Shown here piece by piece: positions 8,322 through 14,644 of a stretch of 64,000 bases of DNA (position 1 is the first letter of the stretch; each line of letters opens with the position of its first letter). Location: contig NZ_CP054916.1 of assembly GCF_013364155.1 (NCBI RefSeq), forward strand, positions 620,001 to 684,000, given 5' to 3'. Origin of the DNA: Streptomyces sp. NA02950 (GTDB lineage Bacteria > Actinomycetota > Actinomycetes > Streptomycetales > Streptomycetaceae). The translations under genes were made by a program, and so were the position numbers. The notes beneath the pieces were generated by a model. It was not told where the DNA came from. It saw nothing but the letters and a program-made list of their open reading frames with translations, and did not search any database.

Positions 8322-8869
8322 GGTCCACGCGCTCGAGCTTGGTCCAGCCGGTCCAGCCTCGCCGCTTCAGCAGTTCGATCAGCCGGCGGGCCGGCGGCAC
8401 GGTGTCAAACGCCAGGGTGTCCATCAGCTTGGCGAAGGGCGGCTGGATATCGGCATCGTCGACGTAGTCCTCGCCCTGCTCTTCGGCCAACTGCGTGAGG
8501 TAGGCGGCCAGTTTGTCGGCCAGTTCGACCATCCGTGGATCGTCGTCGGTCCGGTCGAGAGCCTGGCCCAGGGTGAGATAGAAGTCGATGAGCTGCGGGT
8601 CGGCAATCTGCTCCCGCTTGCGTGCCATCCACTCCGGGACTCGCTCGGGTGAGTGCGCGGCCAGCGGGTTCCAGCCGTCGCGTTCGACCTGGACGATCCG
8701 CTCGTCGACCCCGAGCGCCCGCAGCCGGTCGAGAAACTCGACCACCTCCGGGGGCAGCGCCAGGTTGTCCCCGGAGGTGAGACGGGCGATCCGCTCGCGG
8801 TGTCGCTGCCGCTCCCGGATCTCAGCCCGCAGCCGCTTGTCGATGTCTGCGACCACCGCGGCGACCCCC
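8322..8869 (-). pseudogene. MerR-family regulator, truncated at both ends
   Basis: Reads right to left as the effector part of a Streptomyces MerR regulator: AAVVADIDKRLRAEIRERQR, then SGDNLALPPEVVEFLDRLRA, ERDGWNPLAAHSPERVPEWM and a long helical region ending RRGWTGWTKLERV. The DNA-binding N-terminus is gone: at 8866-8869 the sequence switches to an IS630 transposase on the other strand. The 3' end is cut at 8321 by a second IS630 tail, and translation would read through into it. This is a MerR gene broken by IS630-type insertion and later deletion. Confidence 0.8.
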
Positions 8870-9083
8870 GAACACAGGTCCTGGCTCAACATCGCCGAGA
8901 TCGAGCTCTCCGCCCTCACCCGCCAGTGCCTGGACCGCCGCATCGACGACCTCGCCGTGCTCAACACCGAACTCGCCGCCTGGCAGCAGCACACCAACAG
9001 CAACCAGCGCCAAGTCGACTGGCACTTCACCACCGACGACGCACGCGCTGCGCCACCTCTACCCAACCACACAGCAAAATTAA
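8866..9083 (+). mobile_element. IS630-family transposase, C-terminal fragment
   Basis: The frame carries the DDE-superfamily end of IS630: TPEHRSWLNIAEIELSALTR, then CLDRRIDDLAVLNTELAAWQ and RQVDWHFTTDDAR. A short deletion near 9045 shifts the frame, after which the original ending LRHLYPTTQQN and TAA (9081-9083) can still be read. The element's right end, with a CTAG, follows at 9083-9101. Confidence 0.85.
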
Positions 9084-9101
9084 GCCGCGACGATCTACTA
9101 G
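9083..9101 (+). repeat. IS630 right end, copy 2 (direct repeat of 8303-8321)
   Basis: AGCCGCGACGATCTACTAG differs from copy 1 at a single base. It directly follows the transposase stop codon and ends in CTAG, which abuts the IS701 remnant. Confidence 0.6.
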
Positions 9102-9111
9102 TAGGACTCCG

Positions 9112-10052
9112 TTAGGTCTGTCTTGATCTTGGTGTGGCCCTGCTGGGCAGAGGTTGGTGGCAGGTGCTGCAGATGTCGGTCCAGCAGTTCAGGAGGTCTT
9201 GGAGGGCGTCGAGGGTCTGGTAGAGGGTGAGTCCGGTGTGTCGGCTTTTGGGGACAGGCGCTGTTCGGTGAGGAAGGCGTGGGCGGCGGTGACCAGGGTG
9301 GCGTGGTGGTGCCGGCCGTTCCAGGAGCGGCCTTCGAAGTGGTCCAGGCCGAGGCCGTGCTTGAGTTCGCGGTAGTCGTGTTCGATCCGCCGGCGGATCT
9401 TTGCCGGGCGGACCAGGTCGGCGACGGCGGTGTCCTCGGGCAGGTCCGACAGCCAGAAGCGGGTCGGTTCGTCCTCGCCGTCGGGCCATTGGGCGAGCAG
9501 CCGCACCTGGGGCAGGACGCCGTCCCACTGGCCGTGCTCGGCCTCCGCGGCTGCCTGGGCCGGCCGGCGTGAGCGTACCCCGGCCGGCCGGACAGGCATG
9601 GTGAGGAAGCAGGAGGTCATCGGTCCGCGGGAGCCTTCCCGCCAGGTCACCTCGCTGAAGGCTTCCCGTCCGGCGGCCGCGGCCAGTTCCGCTACCGTCA
9701 CCGGTGGCTGTCGGTAGCGGGGCGCCGGCCGGCGGCCGGTGCCGGACCAGGCGGGGACGGCGGGGACCACCCTCGTGGCGCTGGACGGTGATATCGCCGC
9801 GGATGCCGACTGCGTAACGGATGTCCCGCCCGGCCAGGCCGGCGCGGAAGTCGGCGTTCTGTCCGTAGCCGGCATCCGCCACCACGACCGGCGGCGCAAG
9901 GTGCCATGTGGCCAGTTCGTCCAGGGCATCCAGTGCCAGCCGCCACTTCTCCCGGTGACCGACGTCCTCGGGGACGCCGGTCCGCCGGCGCCGGACGGCG
10001 TCATCCGCCCACTCCTGGGGTAGGAACAGCCGCCAGTCCAGCGGGCACAACG
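9112..10052 (-). mobile_element. IS701-family transposase, N-truncated with frameshifts
   Basis: Reading right to left: CPLDWRLFLPQEWADD, a VVADAGYGQNADFRAGLAGR block containing the DDE region, then a frame change near 9720 into PVTVAELAAAAGREAFSEVT. It continues with RRIEHDYRELKHGLGLDHFE GRSWNGRHHH, a second frame change near 9240, and the ending LTLYQTLDALQDLLNCW. About the first 100 residues are missing. IS701 elements typically insert at YTAR sites; a CTAG lies just outside the 3' end at 9098-9101. Confidence 0.85.
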
Positions 10053-10339
10053 AGCCGGGGGCTGCCGCTGCCGCGGGTCGATCTGGAGGACAGGGCGGCG
10101 GATACAGGCTGCGATCGCGAACGATCCGGGACTTCCCTGGTGTACCCGAGCGAACCCGCGCGCATGGGCTTACGTCGAATGATGGGTGCGTGCAGGTTTC
10201 GCGTTCAGCTTCGGCGATGCGAGCCGATCAGATCGTCGCGGACGTCAACTCTGCCGCCAACCGACCTGAGTACGGCGCACATCCCGGATGAGTAGGACAA
10301 CGGCTGTACGAGCCGGTGAAGCCGACATTGGATCGGGAC

Positions 10340-10663
10340 ATGAACCAAACAGTTCCCGCTCCGATGCCCCAGGCCCGGGGCACCCGCTTCTGGGCCATCG
10401 TGTGCGCCCTCCTCTTCGCACCGGCTGCCCTCGTCGCCGGTCTGCTCACGCTGGCGTCCGAGCGGGCCTCCCGCTGTGTGACGTACGGAGAGCAGTGCGG
10501 CACATGGCTCCCCGGGTCGCTGCTCTCCTGGGGGCTCGGCTTCGGCGCTGTGGCCTGTCTCGTCGCGCTTGCCGCGCCCGCCGCGGTGGTGCGACGGTGG
10601 GCGCTCGCCGCCCAGGTCCTCGCCGAGGGCGTGGCACTGCTGGCGATCCTCAGCCACGCGTGA
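10340..10663 (+). CDS. Small three-TM membrane protein
   Basis: 107 residues from ATG at 10340, preceded by GGATCGGG. An in-frame GTG at 10316 is possible. Three hydrophobic stretches follow one another: ALLFAPAALVAGLLTLA (about residues 23-39), SWGLGFGAVACLVALAAPAA (about 63-82) and LAAQVLAEGVALLAILSHA at the C-terminus. The loop between the first two has two cysteines (SRCVTYGEQCGTW), probably outside the membrane and disulfide-linked. Unknown function; it sits alone among IS debris and seems intact. Confidence 0.6.
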   Translation: MNQTVPAPMPQARGTRFWAIVCALLFAPAALVAGLLTLASERASRCVTYGEQCGTWLPGSLLSWGLGFGAVACLVALAAPAAVVRRWALAAQVLAEGVALLAILSHA

Positions 10664-10908
10664 CCAGGGCCGTGTCTGCCCCTGTCCTTCCCTGGCGGTC
10701 CAGCCCGCCCGATGGTACGTGCCCTCCGCGCGGGCCGAGGTGAAGCGGACCAGCGGGCGATACGTGGTGAGCGTCCACGACCGCACTTCTGCGCGACCGT
10801 CCTGCAACGCCGCACGCAGACAAACGAATCCGGCCGGTGCGCCACGCTGCTCCCGCTCACCGAAGGCCCGGGAGACCGTTTCCCAGGCCTCTCCGGCGGC
10901 TGTCGGCG

Positions 10909-11100
10909 GAAACCCCGTCCCCGATAATCGCCCAGCTTGTCCAGGCTGACGAGGACACGGTGCGGGAGGTGATCCACCGGTTCGACGAGATCGGTCCGGC
11001 CTGCCTGGACCCTCGATGGGCGGGGAGACCGTCCCCGGCTGCTCAGCGACGACGACGAGGACTTCGCCATCCAGGTCGATCCGTGCTGGCCGACCCGACA
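10909..11100 (+). mobile_element. IS630-type transposase, N-terminal fragment
   Basis: The frame gives IAQLVQADEDTVREVIHRFD then CLDPRWAG, the helix-turn-helix end of an IS630 transposase. A +1 shift continues into GDRPRLLSDDDEDFAIQV, matching the family's GGRPR.is..d.e.i segment. No catalytic part follows. It lies downstream of the C-terminal IS630 piece at 8866 in the same orientation, so the two are not halves of one simply interrupted element. Confidence 0.7.
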
Positions 11101-11196
11101 AGGCCGCACCCGGATCGAGTCCAAGAAGGCGATGAAGTCCAGGCGCACACTCCGGCCGCGATCAGCCGCCACCACCCATCCGTGGGGGCGCCTATG

Positions 11197-12027
11197 TCAG
11201 GGCGCGATGGGGAGTCGGCGCTTGTGGTCGGTGAGGCGGTAGCGGCGGACGATCGTTTCAAAGGCCCGTTCCTCCACCGGCTTGCCCTCGAGGAAGTCGT
11301 CGATGTCGTCGTACGTGACCCCGAGCGCGTCCTCGTCGGCCTTGCCCGGGTCGAGGGACTCCAGGTCGGCCGTCGGGGTCTTCCACACCAGCGCGGCGGG
11401 AGCGCCCAGGGCGTCCGCGACGGCGCGCACCCGGCGCTTGGTCAGGCCGGTCAGCGGGACCAGGTCGGCGGCGCCGTCGCCGAACTTGGTGAAGAAGCCG
11501 GAGACCGCTTCGGCGGCGTGGTCGGTGCCGACGACCAGGCCGCTGTGCGCGCCGGCCACCGCGTACTGGGCAATCATGCGCTGCCGGGCCTTGATGTTGC
11601 CGTGCACGAAGTCCTGGTGGTGCGCGTCCCGGAAGGTCACGCCGGAGGCCGGCAAGGCCGCGAGCGCCGCGTCGCTCGCGGCCTTGATGTCCACGGTCAG
11701 CACGTGGTCGGCCCGGATGAAGGAGAGCGCGAGCTGGGCGTCGTGCTCGTCGGCCTGGACCCCGTAGGGCAGCCGCATCGCGTAGAACCGCGCCTCGTGC
11801 CCGGCCGCTCGGGCGTGCTCCACGGCGAGCTGACACAGCCGGCCGGTCGTGGTGGAGTCGACTCCGCCGCTGATGCCGAGCACGAGGGAGCGCAGACCGG
11901 TGGAGGTCAGCTGCTCGGCGAGGAAGGACACCCGGCGTTCGATCTCCCGCTCGGCCTCGAAGGTCTCGGCGACCTGGAGTTCCCGGGCAATCTCCCGCTG
12001 CGGGGCTATGGACGCCGGCTCGCTCAC
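11197..12027 (-). CDS. nadE: NH3-dependent NAD(+) synthetase
   Basis: 276 residues, the normal length for the single-domain ammonia-dependent enzyme. It adenylates and amidates nicotinic acid adenine dinucleotide to NAD, the last step of NAD synthesis, in the cytosol. The ATP-pyrophosphatase P-loop SGGVDS is at residues 53-58. The family blocks RLPYGVQADEHDAQ, GNIKARQRM, GLVVGTDHAAEA and FFTKFGDGAADLVPLTGLTK follow in the right order. GTG at 12027 is preceded by AAGGAG. It is transcribed divergently from the TetR gene at 12206 and appears complete and functional. Confidence 0.97.
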   Translation of the reverse strand: MSEPASIAPQREIARELQVAETFEAEREIERRVSFLAEQLTSTGLRSLVLGISGGVDSTTTGRLCQLAVEHARAAGHEARFYAMRLPYGVQADEHDAQLALSFIRADHVLTVDIKAASDAALAALPASGVTFRDAHHQDFVHGNIKARQRMIAQYAVAGAHSGLVVGTDHAAEAVSGFFTKFGDGAADLVPLTGLTKRRVRAVADALGAPAALVWKTPTADLESLDPGKADEDALGVTYDDIDDFLEGKPVEERAFETIVRRYRLTDHKRRLPIAP

Positions 12028-12144
12028 GTCTGCTCCTTGCTCTGATGCACATGTGCTGAGGTCGCGCCCACACTATGCCCGGCGGATCCGGCAGGACAGC
12101 ACGGGTCGGCTCCCCCATCCATCCCCTCCGGTTCACAGCGACGC

Positions 12145-12184
12145 TTGACGGCCCCCACTTCATTGAGCGTAGGCTCAGTGAGCC
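12145..12184 (+). promoter_or_regulatory. Promoter and palindromic operator of the TetR gene
   Basis: TTGACG at 12145-12150 could be a -35 box, with TAGGCT at 12170 a weak -10 (19-base gap). The palindrome GGCTCA-G-TGAGCC spans 12172-12184, about 20 bases before the TetR start. It is placed to act as an autoregulatory operator. Confidence 0.5.
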
Positions 12185-12205
12185 ATTACTCATCGAAGGA
12201 GGGCG

Positions 12206-12787
12206 ATGTCGTCTCGCGCGGAGCAGAAGGAGGCCACCCGGCAGCGCCTGATCGTTCAGGCCGTACGGCTGGTGGGCGAGCGGGGCTTCGGGCAGACCCG
12301 TACGGTGGACGTGGCGAAGGCGGCCCGGGTGTCGCACGGCACGGTCTTCACGCACTTCCCCTCACGGGAGGACCTCGTCCTGGCGGTCGCCGGACATATC
12401 GGCCGCAAGACCACCGACCGGCTGCATGAACTGGCCGGGGCAGGCCGTGGGCTCGACGACGTCCTGCAAGCCCATCTCCAGTGCCTGCAGGAGAACGAAG
12501 ACGCCTATCGGCAGCTGGTCCTCGAAGCACCACTGCTGCCCGCGGAGTTCCGGGCCACCTGGGTGGGGCTGCAATCGGCGGTGTCCTCGTATGTGTGCGC
12601 CGCCGCGGAGGCCGAGGCCGCCGAGGGCCGGACCCGGGCGCTGCCCGCGCATCTGGTGTTCAACACCTGGATCGGCCTGGTGCACCACTACCTGGTCAAC
12701 AAGGACCTGTTCGTGACCGAGGGGTCCGTCATCGCCGCGCACGGCCCGTCATTGACGGAGTACTTCATGACCTTGCTGCGCACGTAG
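12206..12787 (+). CDS. TetR-family transcriptional regulator
   Basis: 193 residues. ATG at 12206 with GAAGGAGGG ahead. The N-terminal HTH shows the TetR pattern: RQRLIVQAVRLVGERGFGQT, then VDVAKAARVSHGTVFTHFPS REDL. The C-terminal ligand-binding domain is ordinary in length. It is followed 22 bases later by a zinc-ribbon protein gene that may be co-transcribed, and preceded by a palindrome, so autoregulation is likely. The effector is unknown. Confidence 0.92.
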   Translation: MSSRAEQKEATRQRLIVQAVRLVGERGFGQTRTVDVAKAARVSHGTVFTHFPSREDLVLAVAGHIGRKTTDRLHELAGAGRGLDDVLQAHLQCLQENEDAYRQLVLEAPLLPAEFRATWVGLQSAVSSYVCAAAEAEAAEGRTRALPAHLVFNTWIGLVHHYLVNKDLFVTEGSVIAAHGPSLTEYFMTLLRT

Positions 12788-12809
12788 TAGTCACATCGGA
12801 GGAGATCTC

Positions 12810-13064
12810 GTGTCCGAGTACGACGACCCCACCTGTATCAGCTGCGGAATGCCCATGCGCGCTCCCGAGGAGCACGCGGCCGCCGATCCGTCGAAGGACT
12901 ACTGCCACCACTGCGCACACGAAGACGGCCGGATGAAGAGCTACGAGGAAGTCCTGACCGGCTTCACCGGATTCCTCCAGCACACCCAGGGCCTGCGGGA
13001 CGACGTGGCCCGCCAGACGGCGACCCACATGCTGGCCAAGCAGCCCGCCTGGAGCAACCGCTGA
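12810..13064 (+). CDS. Putative zinc-ribbon domain protein
   Basis: 84 residues from GTG at 12810 behind GGAGGAGA. Two CxxC/CxxC-type knuckles, CISCGMPM (Cys9, Cys12) and CHHCAHEDG (Cys32, Cys35), match the 'putative zinc ribbon' family. That family begins CxsCGMPm and continues with DYCxxC and a helical tail (here EEVLTGFTGFLQHTQ). Likely a cytosolic zinc-binding protein of unknown role. It lies 22 bases after the TetR gene and probably shares its transcript. Confidence 0.8.
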   Translation: MSEYDDPTCISCGMPMRAPEEHAAADPSKDYCHHCAHEDGRMKSYEEVLTGFTGFLQHTQGLRDDVARQTATHMLAKQPAWSNR

Positions 13065-13143
13065 CGCGCACGACGCTGTCCGTCGTCTTCTTCCGTCCGC
13101 ACCTTCGGGGCGGCCGGAGACGACCGGCACAAAGGCCCCGGAG

Positions 13144-13919
13144 ATGATGATGAGCGACTCCCCCACGCCTGACGGGCTCGTCGCCTGCCTACAGTCTCCG
13201 CAGCGACTCGCCGATCTGCTCATCGCCGAACTCCGTCGTCATGCCGACACGGCGGTTGCCGAGCACGCGTTCATGGTGATGCCGGGGGTCCAGGACGTCA
13301 TGGGCACCCGCATGAGCGCGGTGACAGCGCTGGTCCACCCACTCGCAAAGATCGGCAAGACCCGTCCCACGGAGGTCATCACCGCCCTGGACCTCCTCTG
13401 GAAATCGGGCATCCTGGAACCGCGCCAGCTCGTCGGCAAGACATTGGAGCGTCTGGGCCGCTATCACCCCGAACCCTGCCTGGCCGGATCGGGCGCTATG
13501 TGCCCACCCTGGACTGCTGGGCCAACGCGGACAACCTGGCCTGCTTCGCCATGCGGCACATCGTCACGCACGACCCGGCCGGCGCCATCCAGTTCAGCAG
13601 CCGCTGCACGAGGAACGCGAGGGCATGGACCCGACGCTTCGGCGTGGTCATCCTGCGAGCCTTCCAGAAGACCTCGGCACCCGGCGATGTCTTCACCATC
13701 ATCGACGCCCTGCGAGAGGAGCCGGACCACGACGTGCAGAAAGCCGTCGCCTGGATGCTCCGAGACCTCTCCGCACACCACCACGACGCCGTTCTTGGCC
13801 TCCTCACCACATGGGCCGCCGCACCGGGCCCAGGGAGCGGACGCATGGTCCGCAACGGGATGAGGAAGTTGCCGACGGCCGAACAGGACCACCTGAAGGA
13901 GCTGCTGACCGCCACCTGA
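13144..13919 (+). pseudogene. DNA alkylation repair (AlkD-like HEAT) protein, frameshifted
   Basis: The first frame (from ATG 13144, GAGATGATG context) runs through [19 protein letters not shown] and ERLGRYHPE. The second frame, from about 13480, continues [20 protein letters not shown], then [20 protein letters not shown] and ends at TGA 13919. Together they make one ~258-residue HEAT-repeat protein of the AlkD/DNA-alkylation-repair type. The DCWANAD.....W.RR.gv signature carries the catalytic-type Asp/Trp residues that flip alkylated bases. One base is gained or lost between about 13470 and 13490. Either a recent inactivation or a sequencing error. Confidence 0.75.
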
Positions 13920-13993
13920 CAGACGGGCCGCGAGGCGGGCCATCGGCATCACGCCCACCCCCCACCGCTCCGGCGGCGCGCCCGGCAGGAGCA

Positions 13994-14446
13994 TCAGACC
14001 AGCCAGCGGCCGTCGCGCATCAACTCCCGATCCCGCAGCTCGTTCTCCTCGCGCCACGCCTGGACGCGGCGCGGGGTGATACGGAACCAGCGGTACGGCC
14101 TGGCGGGCGCACGCGGATCGAAACCGGTGCGTTCGGCGAACCGGTCGCCCCGCTCCCGCGGCAGCGCGTCGATGTCGAGGACGTCGACATCGCCGTCGAT
14201 CATGGATACGTCGCGGGTATGGCCGAGCCCCAGCCGAACGGCCCGTGTGGTGGCCAGATTCCTGCCGGTGGGGCTGTCTGACGGCGTGGCCACCAGCATC
14301 GACTCGCCGTCCCAGTCGAACGACAGCGGTACCAGGTACGGCGCGCCGTCGGCCGAGGCAGTGGCCACCCAGACGTCGACGTCATGGGCGAGCCGGTGCT
14401 CGGTGTCGTGCCGACGCTGAGCGCGGGAGCGGGGTGCGGCGCTCAT
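13994..14446 (-). CDS. Pyridoxamine-5'-phosphate-oxidase-fold (PPOX) flavin protein
   Basis: 150 residues. A split-barrel flavin-binding domain is recognisable from VDVWVATASADGAPYLVPLSF through MLVATPSDSPTGRNLATTRA and ends PYRWFRITPRRVQAW. Family members bind FMN or F420 and reduce or sequester small substrates. ATG at 14446 overlaps by ATGA the stop codon of a 32-codon ORF (14443-14541) that has a good ribosome site. Translation is therefore probably coupled to that leader, and the transcript starts at the divergent promoter near 14.6 kb. Confidence 0.85.
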   Translation of the reverse strand: MSAAPRSRAQRRHDTEHRLAHDVDVWVATASADGAPYLVPLSFDWDGESMLVATPSDSPTGRNLATTRAVRLGLGHTRDVSMIDGDVDVLDIDALPRERGDRFAERTGFDPRAPARPYRWFRITPRRVQAWREENELRDRELMRDGRWLV

Positions 14447-14541
14447 CGGACTTGAGGGAGGTCGAGGACGTTGGTTGCGGGCGCCGTGCCGGACACGGGC
14501 GGCAGCACCGTCCTGATCCTCTGGGTGGGAGAACCGGTCAT
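14443..14541 (-). CDS. 32-residue leader ORF coupled to the PPOX gene
   Basis: ATG at 14541 sits five bases after AGGAG, in the same position and context as the DUF1801 gene start at 18050 in the second copy of this promoter. The peptide starts MTGSPTQRIRTVLPPV and ends LDLPQVR. Its TGA overlaps the ATG of the PPOX gene. The peptide has no transmembrane or metal-binding features. It may be the stump of a deleted upstream gene or a coupling leader. Confidence 0.45.
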   Translation of the reverse strand: MTGSPTQRIRTVLPPVSGTAPATNVLDLPQVR

Positions 14542-14644
14542 GGTCACTCCTGTCGGTCGTGGTTCACGATCGGCCCGGGGTCGCCCCCGTCGGGCCTGAT
14601 CGCCGTGGTCTCAGCCTCTCCCGGTCGGCGCACGGGTCGCCTCC
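14542..14644. promoter_or_regulatory. Divergent promoter region, copy 1 of a duplicated ~100-bp segment
   Basis: This segment and 18051-18147 share long blocks: CGATCGGCC, then GATCGCCGTGGTC, then GGGTCGCCTCCGTG (GGGCCGCCTCCGTG in copy 2), plus the first codons on both sides. Both lie between divergent genes. Neither plus-strand GTG start has a visible ribosome site, which suggests leaderless transcripts. Confidence 0.6.
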
